In this document: positions 23,486 through 33,299 of the stretch, one piece after another | Numbering within the stretch: position 1 is the stretch's first letter | How the letters are laid out: every line of letters starts with the position of its first letter | DNA from: Eurosta solidaginis | Lineage: Eukaryota; Arthropoda; Insecta; Diptera; Tephritidae | Assembly: GCF_040869045.1 (NCBI RefSeq) | Contig: NC_090319.1 | Coordinates: forward strand, 279,221,693-279,285,692 | DNA: 64,000 nucleotides | Direction: 5' to 3' | Translations under genes and position numbers: made by a program | The notes under the pieces: generated by a model | The model's input: only the letters and a program-made list of their open reading frames with translations | Database searches by the model: none | Told to the model about the DNA's origin: nothing

Positions 23486-24577
23486 CCCAGCCAGCATTTT
23501 TTGAAAATTTTGATCAAAAAATATTCAAATATCATACCCCAAGATGATTAAAAGTGTTCAAATTTAAAAGTATATTCTATTCGGAAATGAATGTATCGTC
23601 GGGAGAAAATTGTACCCTAAATATGATTATTCTTGAATAATCATTTATGATTAATACTTCGAAACGCTTTTTATTCATATTTGATATCATTGTAAAATTT
23701 GGGCTTTAATTGTTTTAGATTAATATTTGATTGCTTTTCAAAGTAATTTTCTGATCATATTCGTGAACATATTTCAATTGTTTTGGTTGAGATTTTTCAA
23801 TGATTTTCGAATACGATTATCATGCATTTATTCTTCATATCTCATACAAAATATGATACTACATGATAATCTTATTTCATCAGGGGAAGAAAGCATGCGG
23901 AAGTGAGCTATTTGAACCAAAGGTAATTCGCAAACAAACTAGACCAATATACACCTGCGACTACAACATCCAGCATCAGATAAGATCGTCAACATCTTAA
24001 AATACGATATGGTACGGGATGTTGAAGCCATATCCAGGTACATATGTCAAGAGAGTTTCACTTACCTGGGGTTCAAATAGTTCACAACCTCTGTATTGTC
24101 TAATGATTGGTTTTGTATTTTCTGGGAAGCCGAAGGTGGAGAAATGGTTGGGGACATCTTTTGTTAGGAGCAGTATATACATTATTTCTTGTCTTGAAGA
24201 ATAAAATTTTAATATATTTTTTCTGAACTTCATGATCGAAAAAATGTGTGTATGCGAAAAAATAAGATCTTCAATCAAAAGTAAAATTTTAACAAGTATA
24301 AAATTCATTATTCAGTCAACAAAGATAGAAAAGATTCAGAAAGCTGAATGAAAAATGATTAAATATTTTTGATCACCTAAAGTAAGCACATTTGATTCAA
24401 ATATGATTCCAAAATATGATTGAAAACTGTATACAGTTTTTGATCATCAAAAGTATTCATATTTGATTATTTCTTTTGTTCAATTGTATGATAACTCATT
24501 TTTTAGTCAGAAAGAGTAATCAAATTGTATTGATATGTAGGGAAATTCAAAATTTTATCACCTAAATGCTGTGTGGG
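23486..24577 (-). mobile_element. M-family element, copy M1 (1092 bp), nested in V
   Basis: Ends are CCCAGCCAGCATTTTTTG and, on the other strand, CCCACACAGCATTTAGGTG, flanked by TA on both sides. It carries two coding-like segments in opposite orientation. The plus-strand one (about 23886-23925) reads KKACGSELFEPK and is followed by GTAATT. The minus-strand one (24308 to 23997) reads CELFEPQ followed by GTAAGT. M2 at 29.2 kb is the same element in the opposite orientation, 1091 bp long. Confidence 0.8.
23997..24308 (-). CDS. 103-codon frame in M1, unknown family, ends past a splice-donor-like site
   Basis: The N-terminal part is AT-rich and hydrophobic (ILVKILLLIEDLIF). The second half (YILLLTKDVPNHFSTFGFPE ... 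QYRGCELFEPQ) has many C-ending codons and looks more like real coding sequence. It runs straight into CAG|GTAAGT, a near-perfect donor, so the true exon probably ends at GAACCCCAG. I do not recognise the protein. The whole frame is identical at the nucleotide level to the M2 copy although the flanking parts differ by several percent. It may be an exon of a TE gene or a captured host exon. Confidence 0.4.
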   Translation of the reverse strand: MNFILVKILLLIEDLIFSHTHIFSIMKFRKNILKFYSSRQEIMYILLLTKDVPNHFSTFGFPENTKPIIRQYRGCELFEPQVSETLLTYVPGYGFNIPYHIVF

Positions 24578-25054
24578 TATAGGACTGCGAATTCGAACTC
24601 ATACCTTCGTCGACGTTACTTTCCTAGAAGCTCTAGTATCTCCGAAGACTCTCTAACGGATGTTTTGTCGCGCTATGCTGCCGAGCTACACCAGAGAAAC
24701 ACCTTGAAACGTTAGGGAGTGACTATTCGGCCAAGGATGCCGTCCTCGAAATCATAAGCAGTCGAAGTGGATGCCATTGCGGAACTCATGGGTGAAAATT
24801 GTATAATCCTCGGCGCTTAAAATTTTACAAGGATTCTGGATAAAATTTTTAAAATGTAGACCAAATTTTGCAGACGTTTGTGTTCACAACAGTGATTTCA
24901 ATAGTCTTCGTTAAATCAAAACGATATTTTAGAATGAAACTCGACCGATTTTAAGTTGAAAGATGTTAACTGCTGTTTTCCGGCCTTATGATATAAGAGT
25001 TCATTATGGATCACCTCGTAGCTTCAGTTTTCAGACTAGTTCGACTGTCCACTA

Positions 25055-25220
25055 ATTTAGGGTAGTAGCACACACGGTCATTAGTTCGAATGCCTTGGGA
25101 AAGCTTTTACTTCACCACTTTGAGTGCTCTTGCGAAGGACAAAGCCTCACCTGGCAAATATATGTGCCTACGTATTCACATTTGTAAAAGGAGCCGTAAC
25201 GTGTAGGTGATATTTAAACT
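25055..25220 (+). mobile_element. Possible third tRNA-derived SINE scrap
   Basis: GGTAGTAGCACACACGGTC followed by TTAGTTCGAATGCC resembles an A-box/B-box pair (RGTTCGAATNCC). After it come CTCTTGCGAAGGACAAAGCC and AAAAGGAGCCGTAACGTGTA, phrases reminiscent of SINE bodies. Only one copy is in the window, so the call is weak. Confidence 0.3.
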
Positions 25221-26182
25221 TGGTTGATAGGCTATAATCAATGTGTTTCACTCCAAGGGACTAGTTTTGGATAGGGCCGCCAACTTTAGGAAATGTCAAA
25301 CCGGGAGACTTGGGTGTTGAAGGATGAAGTGTGAAAATCAAAATTAAAATTTCAGTCGCTTTTGTATAGTTTCGTATATAAACAAAATATGTTTGAATGT
25401 AAGCCCAAGTATTTTTCAAACCCCTCTCGTACGTACATATATCCTCAACTTAAGTATATGGTAAGAATCATATCAAAGGAGTGTTTATGTCCCTAGAACC
25501 TACTAAATGCGTTTTCATCACAGATTTCGCTTATTCTTTCAACCAATCGCAATATAAAATTCTTTAAAAATTTTGCATATTTTACTTTTTTTAACAACTT
25601 CAGGATAATTTGAAAACATGTTCGCATTGGATCATTTTCTTTGAATTCATTGTTCATTATTAATTGTTTGAAAAAAAAATATACAAAGTGAGCATACAAA
25701 TTTATTATATAAATTGTCTTTTAGTGTTTTGTTTTATAACTTGTTGAATTGGGTGATGCAAAGTCCGTGTTAAGCTGACATCGAAAGCGTCTGTTTTTTT
25801 TTAATAACTTTTGAACAGTTAGAAAGAGTTAAATTTCGCAATTATTTTCTTATAGCTGACAGTGATGCGCATCCGTTGATACCACTTTCGACCATATCCG
25901 ACCAATTTTCGACATGAACAATAAATGGCCTAAACAGTATTAAACGAGTAGAAAATATAGTAACGCGCCGGACGCCGGCGCCGTCGCCGCCGATATTTTT
26001 GACATTCGGCGGCGGCGTGCGAAAAACTACTAAAATCGGCGACGTATATCTCTACTTCATAGGACATGTTCAAACAAAAGGGAGCAGTTCAACACATCCA
26101 AAGAGATAAAACTAGCATTGGTCGCATATTCCTTTGCGACCAATCCCGGGCTCATCCTAAACTAATCGCATTTTTTGCAGGG

Positions 26183-26602
26183 ATGTAAGCACGTTAGCCA
26201 GCCTAGGCTCTGGGCATATACATACTTATGCGTAAAAGTAGGTATAAATTCTGTGAACGTCTTTTTATATCATAAAAATTACAATATTGCACATAAAACC
26301 AACGTCGAACAATAAAAATGGCCGCGTGTCCTTTTATGATCTCTTAGACTATAAAACTTGACACCATTTTTGTTTTGAGAAAATTGTTGACCTAAAATAT
26401 CATAAAACGAGCCATTGACAGCAGCAACAATGAAGCAATCAGTTTGTACATACAACATTTCTGCAATAAAACCACGAAAATAAGGCCACCAATGAGTAAA
26501 TGAGTGAATGGAAAATGTATAAAATCATCCAATGAAAATAACTTTATTGCTTTTAGATTCTTAATGTTATTACCGTTAGATTTGGAGATACTCCAATAAA
26601 AG
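26183..26602. other. No gene recognised
   Basis: AT-rich sequence with one 87-codon minus frame (26392-26655) that runs into the terminal hairpin of Z3; not considered a gene. Confidence 0.4.
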
Positions 26603-27546
26603 ACAAGTAAGAACGGGACTGTCTTCGGCTGTGCCGAAGACTTCATACCTTTCATGAATGGGGCTGAACAATAATCTTATCCCGTTCGTACACTCCAAAT
26701 AATCGGATGTACATATAAGATAAGAAATATATAGTGAACAGATCTACATACCTAAACGATTTTTAAGATAAATATAAAATAAAAAACAGGTAGGTACTTT
26801 GTGTGAGGATGCAAAGTTTCAGGTTTTTTGTGGTCTTCATGTAAAAACTATGACTACGAATCACGTATTTCAACAAATTATGACGTAAACGTAACTATTT
26901 GATGAAATCTGATGAATTTTGAAGCTTCTAGCCGTAAAAAAGAGGCAAAAATTACAGTTTATATGGGGTATATAATATATATACCACCGATCTCTATGAT
27001 TTTTTCAGACAACAATATATGCTATATGCGTAAGCATTTGGTGAAATTTGAAGCCTCTAGCTCTTAAAATGGGGCAGTAATTGCGAAAAGTTTCTTATCT
27101 GAACAATCGGTTGCGGAGGATATATACTATATATACGACAGATCTCATCAATTTTTTCAGGCAATAATATGTGCAATATACGAAATTATATGGTGAAGTT
27201 TGAAGCTTCAATCTGTTAAATTGAGTAAGATATGACAAAAACCCTCTTTCTAAAAAATCGGTTGTATGGAGGATATATGCTATAGTAGTCCGATCCGGCC
27301 GGTTCCGACAAATGTCTTATCGGACACCCAAATACACCCGCTCACCAAATTTTATCAAGATATCCCAAAAACTAGTTTGCATACAAACAGACAGACGGAC
27401 AGACGGTTATGGCTAAATCAACTCAGCTCTTCATTCTGATTATTTCGGTATACTTAATGGTGGGTTTATCTATTTTCCTTTAAGGACTTACAATTTTGGG
27501 TTTCGTGACGAAATTAATATACCATTTCATTTTCATGAAAGGTATA
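26603..27546 (-). mobile_element. Z-family repeat Z3, most complete copy, hairpin-ended
   Basis: It starts ACAAGTAAGAACGGGACT, followed by a perfect hairpin GTCTTCGGC-TGT-GCCGAAGAC, and ends TTCATTTTCATGAAAGGTAT. Inside are three degenerate sub-repeats built on TTTTTTCAGACAACA, AAATTTGAAGCCTCTAGCTC and ATCGGTTG-GGAGGATATAT (near 27000, 27150 and 27280), then a GACAGACGGACAGACGG tract (about 27391-27407). The ACAAGTAAG plus hairpin end is shared in kind with X and Y. No coding frame. Confidence 0.72.
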
Positions 27547-28066
27547 ATGAAAAAATTTACGTTTTATAGACATGCAATGATTATTAGGGCATGGCAAGTG
27601 CGTATGTCTTTATGATGTTCCAAATATCATAAATTCCTTTTCTCATTATAAATGCGTGACATATGTATGTATGTATGTGTTTAGATGCCTGTGAAAATAA
27701 TATACTGGCTGAATTCATGTAACAATCTAAAATGTGATGTTAATTCGTTAAAAGAAAATAAAATAAACTGTCTTTTTAATATATAAATATTTAGTATGTT
27801 TGTTGCACGCTGGAATGTAATAAAATATCTTTTATAATAATAACAAACGTAAACACAATTATGAAATGCATAATAAAATTGTCAACAATGGACAATCATA
27901 AAAAATTTAAATCTTCAAATCTGACCCGTTATGAATGTATGCATGAAACATCGATATTTGAGGCATGAATTATAGCTTTGTATGTATGCTGGTATAAATG
28001 TACGTGTATTTCTTTTTAACATGTGTAGTTTCTCAGGGAGCATGTATAATCTATTTCTCCCTTTGT
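27547..28066. other. No gene recognised
   Basis: AT-rich sequence with TATG simple repeat at about 27663-27678. Confidence 0.4.
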
Positions 28067-28074
28067 ACTACTTC

Positions 28075-28743
28075 CAGGACCGGCTCTACCATATACGCAA
28101 ACCACGCGACCGCCTAGGGCACCAAGTTCTAGGGGGCACCAAATTCGATAAACACTTTTGTACTAAAAATCCTTTTTGCAAAAAAAAAAAGAAATTTTGT
28201 AGGGGCTCTATATTTAGTTTCATTAAAAAAAATATGTATTTCCACCTTAGTTTTATTTTACAACACAACTTGTCTGGTCTCATGCCCAATTTAGTATTTT
28301 GTTGCCGATACCAATGTCGGTTGCGAGTGGCGAGCGTAGCTTTTCGAAACTGAAATTAATCAAAACGTACTTGCGTTCGGCCATGACTCAAGAAAAGCTT
28401 GTCGGTTTAGCATTGCTATCAAAAAAGCAGGAAATTGCGCAAAAATTAGATTTAAGTAAAATTATATCAACTTTCTCTGAGTTGAAGGCGCGGAAAATGA
28501 AGTTTTAGTAAACTCTAAAATAATTAAAAATACTTTTGTGTGTTATATTTTCGTTCTTTTCTTGAAAAAAAAATATATTTAATATGCAAAAGAAATATTT
28601 TTTTTGTTTTATTGACACTAAGTTTGAATTTAATATGTCTGATCTCTAATTTTCGGATCTCCAATTACTTTCTATAAATACGGGAGAAAGGGGCCGCAAA
28701 TAATAACTCGCCTAGGGCCCAAAATTCTCTTGAGCCAGCCCTA
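28075..28743 (+). mobile_element. hAT-type DNA transposon, internally deleted, with 8 bp target duplication
   Basis: The left end is CAGGACCGGCTCTACC and the right end, read on the other strand, is TAGGGCTGGCTCAAGAG. ACTACTTC flanks both sides exactly (28067-28074 and 28744-28751), the 8 bp duplication typical of hAT. CGCCTAGGGC phrases lie just inside both ends. At 669 bp it is a deletion derivative that keeps only the C-terminal part of the transposase. Confidence 0.9.
28299..28508 (+). pseudogene. hAT transposase C-terminal dimerisation region, remnant
   Basis: The 69-codon frame contains MSVASGERSFSKLKLIKTYL followed by RSAMTQEKLVGLALLS, the conserved hAT C-terminal dimerisation signature, and ends KARKMKF at a stop. 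A full hAT transposase is around 600 residues or more; the BED zinc finger and the catalytic core are gone. The N-terminal Met is fortuitous. Confidence 0.85.
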
Positions 28744-29176
28744 ACTACTTCTGTATGCATACGGTTGTATTAATGCCGAATGCATAAAAATCACTATCCC
28801 TGCATTGATGAATAGGAGTTTTTTAAAGCAATAACATTGATATGATGAGGAATGACGCACCTGAACCCATCAACTTGGATTATTAATGGTCCATATATGA
28901 ACATGCTCAATTCTTATCGGTTTGGCCGAAACACACCCTTTCGAAAATTTTCTACACAACAGTTCAATGACGGCAAAGCATCCTGGGCCAAACGGTCGGC
29001 GGCGTCATTAATCCTCGATATATTCCAAGTTTATTGCTCCACGTTGTCCAATCTCTCATTAGTTATTCATATCCTGGAGTTCTTCTTGAAAAAAAAGATC
29101 TTTTCAAGTACATACATATATTTCGTAAATACGAATAAATTTTCAACACAATAAAGAAAAATCAGAGAGTCCTAAT
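28744..29176. other. No gene recognised
   Basis: A 100-codon plus frame (28852-29154) contains no motif that I recognise. Confidence 0.35.
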
Positions 29177-30267
29177 CCCACTCAGCATTTAGGTGATAAA
29201 ATTTTGAATTTCCCTACATATCAATACAATTTGATTACTCTTTCTGACTAAAAAATGATTTATCATACAATTGAACAAAAGAAATAATCAAATATGAATA
29301 CTTTTGATGATCAAAAACTGTATACAGTTTTTCAATAATATTTTGGAATCATATTTGAATCAAATGTGCTTGCTTTAGGTGATCAAAAATTTTTAATCAT
29401 TTTTCATTCAGCTTTCTGAATCTTTTCTGACAATCTTTGTTGACTGAATAATGAATTTTATACTTGTTAAAATTTTACTTTTGATTGAAGATCTTATTTT
29501 TTCGCATACACACATTTTTTCGATCATGAAGTTCAGAAAAAATATATTAAAATTTTATTCTTCAAGACAAGAAATAATGTATATACTGCTCCTAACAAAA
29601 GATGTCCCCAACCATTTCTCCACCTTCGGCTTCCCAGAAAATACAAAACCAATCATTAGACAATACAGAGGTTGTGAACTATTTGAACCCCAGGTAAGTG
29701 AAACTCTCTTGACATATGTACCTGGATATGGCTTCAACATCCCGTACCATATCGTATTTTAAGATGTTGACGATCTTATCTGATGCTGGATGTTGTAGTC
29801 ACAGGAGTATATTGGTCTAGTTTGTTTGCGAATTACCTTTGGTTCAAATAGCTCACTTCCGCATGCTTTCTTCCCCTGATGAAATAAGATTAGCATGTAG
29901 TATCTTATTTTGTATGTGATATGAAGAATAAATGCATGATAATCGCATTAAAAATGATTCAAAAATCTCAACCAAAACGATTGAGATATGTTCACGAATA
30001 TGACCAGAAAATGACTGTGAAAAGCATTCAAATATTAATCTAAAACAATTAAAGCCCAAATTTTACAATGATATCAAATATGAATAAAAAGCGTTTCGAA
30101 ATAGGAATCATAAATGATTATTCAAGAATAATCACATTTATGGTACATTTTTCTCCCGACGATACGTTAATTTTCGAACAGAAAATGCTTTTAAATTTGA
30201 ACGTTTTTAATCACCTTGGGGTATTTGAATATTTTTTGATCAAAATTTTCAAAAAATGCTGGCTGGG
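29177..30267 (+). mobile_element. M-family element, copy M2 (1091 bp), inverted relative to M1
   Basis: Ends are CCCACTCAGCATTTAGGTG and, on the other strand, CCCAGCCAGCATTTTTTG; AT flanks both sides. It aligns end to end with M1 in reverse orientation, with scattered substitutions and small indels outside the central frame (for example a 4-base indel near 29428). Confidence 0.8.
29451..29762 (+). CDS. 103-codon frame in M2, identical to that in M1
   Basis: Every base of this frame matches the M1 copy. It includes the donor-like CAG|GTAAGT at about 29690-29698. A Pro/Phe/Gly-rich segment (DVPNHFSTFGFPE) precedes it. Function unknown. See M1 for the interpretation as an exon rather than a complete protein. 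Confidence 0.4.
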   Translation: MNFILVKILLLIEDLIFSHTHIFSIMKFRKNILKFYSSRQEIMYILLLTKDVPNHFSTFGFPENTKPIIRQYRGCELFEPQVSETLLTYVPGYGFNIPYHIVF

Positions 30268-30494
30268 ATATGTGCAGACAAAATTCATAAGTATATTTTG
30301 ACAAGCATACGATGATTGATACAAAATGCGTATTTCATGCATGCATACAACTTTTTCCAATCGGGTACCAATGAATTGTTCATACTCTTTCACCAATACA
30401 GCACGCATTCTGTATGTATGAATAATATATTTGCAATTGAATCCTACATATTTCTTCATGCATTTTGCATGTCGTTGAAGTCAAATTAAGGATC
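30268..30494. other. Short unassigned gap
   Basis: AT-rich sequence with CATGCATGCATAC-type simple sequence near 30337. No gene seen. Confidence 0.4.
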
Positions 30495-30662
30495 GAATTG
30501 AGATCGAGGATTGAACCACTTTGGAAAATAAGGGACATCCTTATGACCACATTTGAACCTTCTATGTCATCCAAATCGCTAGTGCTTCGCCTGCTGAATA
30601 AACAGGATTCCACACGGGTTGGTAAGATTTACAATTGGGTTGGAGAAGCTATAAATGCCTAA
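30495..30662 (-). repeat. Repeat R, partial copy (R2)
   Basis: TATGACCACATTTGAACCTTC, TAAACAGGATTCCACACGGG and ACAATTGGGTTGGAGAAGCT follow in the same order as in the better copy at 54.4-54.8 kb. It ends where the LINE N sequence begins. Confidence 0.6.
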
Positions 30663-30743
30663 AATATGTTACTGTAACATGAAAATAATTTTTTTTTTAT
30701 GATTTTATAAACACAGAATAATTAAATATTTACACTGCACCAA

Positions 30744-31247
30744 ATGACTTGCCTGGATCATGTTTTCTGTCGACTCAGTAGTTTATGTTCCTGTACTGGT
30801 ATAAACTTGGATTTTAATATTACAAACCATAATATGACTGGTGTCCAACTAGGCTATCTTCCACATACGAAAACAAAACACAAATCACATGTTACGAGAA
30901 TAAATTATTCAATATTTAATGAAAAGTTGCGTCAAGAGGATTGGACTGATGTTTACTCTGAGGCAGACGTTTCAAGAGCGTACTCCTTATTTTTAAAGAT
31001 ACTGCAGACTCACAAACAGCTTTCCAGTTACACCTACGTTCCGCGTAAGTTTAAAATCAAACTTAGACCATGGATGAGTTCTGACCTTATCAATAAAATA
31101 AAGCTAAAAAACAGACTAGGTGTTAAATGTAGGAAGCATCCAACCAATAGCGAGCTTCGTTACCGTTACAAAAAGTTTTGTAAGCAAGTAAATAGGGACA
31201 TAAAACTGCAACGCGATGCTTATTTCCAAAATAAGTTATTAAATTAA
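30744..31247 (+). pseudogene. LINE N endonuclease end plus linker
   Basis: The 167-codon frame starts at the last endonuclease block (CLDHVF followed by ITNHNMTG, equivalent to the usual SDH motif region but with Asn replacing Asp). It continues into the linker rich in Lys/Arg (SSDLINKIKLKNRLGVKC). It ends at a stop just before the RT segment. A complete ORF2 would be about 900-1000 residues. Confidence 0.7.
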
Positions 31248-31621
31248 CGCGGAAACTGCAAAAGAGAATGGGAAGTTGTTACTAGCATTTTAAATAGGAA
31301 TAGTTAAGATGGTGAGCGGAATATTTCTTTAAGTGAATGCGGTAATGTTTTTGACAACCCCTTTGCTGTTTCTCGTATTTTTAACGATTTCTTCGTATCC
31401 GTTGGGCAATCTAATGCTTCTTCATGCGAATGCGTCTTGTCTGATGGCGCCACAATTAGCTCGAGCAATAGATTTTTGTTTGAACCTTTCTCAGGCTCTG
31501 AGATCCTGAATATAATAAAAAAAACTAAGCAACTTCGGTTCTTGTGGTCACGACCGTATTTCTAATAAGCTCCGTAAAAATGTAGCTCTTAATCTATTGG
31601 ACGTTTTGAAGAATCTTTTTA

Positions 31622-32200
31622 ATGCTAGCGTTTATTCAGGAACCTTCCCCGAAGATTCGAAATGCGCCATTATTATTCCTTTGTTTAAAAAGGGTACCTA
31701 AAAAGAAAGACAAAAACAACTACAGACCGATTTCTCTACTCCCCTCTATTTCTAAGGTTTTTGAGAGGGCTGTTAAAAGGCGCCTTTTACTATTTCTGCA
31801 AAGGACGTCATTTTTTAGTCCTGCCCAGTTTGGGTTTAGAACTGGCCGCTCAACCGAGGATGCTTTATTAGAACACTGTTCCTTCATCTATCGGGAATTG
31901 TACAAAAGAAAGAATTGCGCGAGTCTATTTATGGATATCACCAAAGCATTTGACACAGTGGATCATTCCATTCTACTTAATAAATTATATTATGCCGGGG
32001 AACACGTTAGAATCAGCGGCGTTCTAAGCAATTCTAACCCTATAACTATTGGCGTTCCACAGGGTTCTGTGCTGGGTCCAATTTTATTTCTAATATATAT
32101 TAATTCAGTTTTCGATATGCCGTTTATGGGAAAGGTCACTGTATTTTCAGATGATCTTGCTATAGCCCAAATAAGTTATCGAATACTTTGGATCTGGTAG
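31622..32200 (+). pseudogene. LINE N reverse transcriptase core
   Basis: The frame carries NNYRPISLLPSISKVFERAV, then FGFRTGRSTEDALLEH, SLFMDITKAFDTVDHSILL, VPQGSVLGPILFLIYIN and the catalytic box as VFSDDLAI (FSDD for the usual FADD/YADD), near 32150. Both catalytic aspartates of that box remain. A frameshift soon after moves the reading to 32188-32496 (HDVHLLRSWFAKHKLVVSNK, then ENFQYLGVTL). Confidence 0.82.
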
Positions 32201-32817
32201 CCTACATAAACCACGATGTACATCTTTTAAGATCCTGGTTTGCCAAACACAAACTCGTGGTCAGCAATAAAACCAAGCTTATGTTTTTTAGTTTGAATGC
32301 AAGAAAATCTGCAGATGTAAATATTGTTTTTCATTCCGCGATTTGTGAACGCTTTGCACTTCAAGAGCACTTGTGCAAGAATTTCCTCCCCGGTACGTTT
32401 GATCGCCTTGTTACTTGTAGCAGCAATTGTTTCATAATTGACACTGTTGAGAACTTCCAATACCTAGGAGTAACTCTCGGCCAGAATATGAATTGAGGCT
32501 GTCACACATTCCGTCTTTAACAATATCTCCAAACTTCTTTAAACTGTTTTTATCATCTAAGAAGTTGCTGTTCTAACTCTACTCTTAAAACAGTATATTA
32601 TGCTTTATTTAATTCTAAATTAATGTATGGAATCAGCTGCTGGGGAGGCGTTACCCTGAGCAAAATTCAACCTATATTTGTTTTGCAAAAATGTGTTATT
32701 AGAAAATTATCTAATGTTAATCAATCGCAGCCCTCAATAGAGCTTTTTAGAAGTCTTGCGATCCTTCCAGTAAGAGATCTTTATTATTTTAAAGTTTTAA
32801 AATTTTTTTTTTCATAA
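32188..32817 (+). pseudogene. LINE N thumb and C-terminal remnants
   Basis: Two frames: 32188-32496 (thumb region, LVVSNKTKLMFF, ending VENFQYLGVTLGQN) and 32623-32817 (YGISCWGG near the start and ILPVRDLYYFKVLKFF near the end), as in CR1-type elements. An insertion of non-homologous residues appears between about 32330 and 32430. Broken. Confidence 0.68.
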
Positions 32818-33299
32818 GGTGCGGATACCTACATAGTATGAGATCGGAAACCTATAATCTAAGGACAAACTCACAACCTGCTGTAGGTGTACTTTCCTCG
32901 CGAACCACACACTCTAGCAAGTTTTATACGATAATATCTAGAAAACTTTTTAATGCACTACCTGCCGAAATTTACAACAACTCATGAAAAACGTGAAGTC
33001 CTTTCTTTTGGGCCTTTCGCATACCGAAATCGAAGTTTTGCTGCGTACCAATTCATAAACAGAGTTTAATTAACTAATTTTGTCTTATATTCATTGCTTT
33101 CCTTTGTATTACCTTTATCTTTACAAAAGCTCTATTAAATACGTTGATTACATAAATAGATTTATTTATACCTATTTTCAACATATAATTAATTTTTAAC
33201 TTTAATATTTAACAGTCCACCCCACTGTATATTCAATAAAGATGACATTTGACACTATATTAAGTATAACATAACATAATTAACATTTCTTATATCTAG

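Larger units (their letters stand above)
22544..26056. mobile_element. Element V: GC-rich inverted ends, 4 bp duplication TCAT, inserted in W2
   Basis: The ends read AGTAGAGGTTTATGCCGAT and, on the other strand, AGTAGAGATATACGTCGCCGA. Each is followed by CGGCGGCGGCG-type sequence that contrasts with the AT-rich surroundings. TCAT lies on both sides (22540-22543 and 26057-26060), and removing V and one TCAT restores W2. An internal inverted pair of ~50 bp (about 22703-22752 and 23104-23153, phrase GGTCGACTGCTAATACGCTA) is present. M1 is nested at 23486-24577. The 113-codon minus frame (22764-23105) has no family I recognise. No transposase motif was seen. Confidence 0.75.
22024..26182. mobile_element. 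W-family element W2, split by a 3.5 kb insertion
   Basis: The left part (22024-22543) begins CGCTGCAAAAATTCGTTCGA. The right part (26057-26182) ends ATCGCATTTTTTGCAGGG. The two join at TCAT to restore the phrase TCTCGTCATAGGACATG, which matches W1 and W3. The dinucleotide AT flanks both ends. The 100-codon minus frame at 22085-22387 is inside W2 and is not conserved in W1, so it is probably not a gene. Confidence 0.75.
30735..33290 (+). mobile_element. CR1/jockey-like LINE, 5'-truncated (LINE N)
   Basis: The sequence contains, in order: the end of the endonuclease (TCLDHVFCR, near 30748), a linker, the reverse transcriptase, and a CR1-like C-terminal part. AATAAA occurs near 33234. No RNase H is visible. 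Stops and frameshifts divide it into four or five frames. The RTE piece starts directly after it. Confidence 0.8.

Noticed and set aside
24019..24204. 61-codon frame antisense to the M frame (also at 29555-29740)
   Set aside because: It is a shadow of the better-supported opposite strand; its identity in both copies follows from the DNA identity.
30068..30301. 77-codon plus frame near the end of M2
   Set aside because: The equivalent stretch of M1 is interrupted, so the frame is not maintained.
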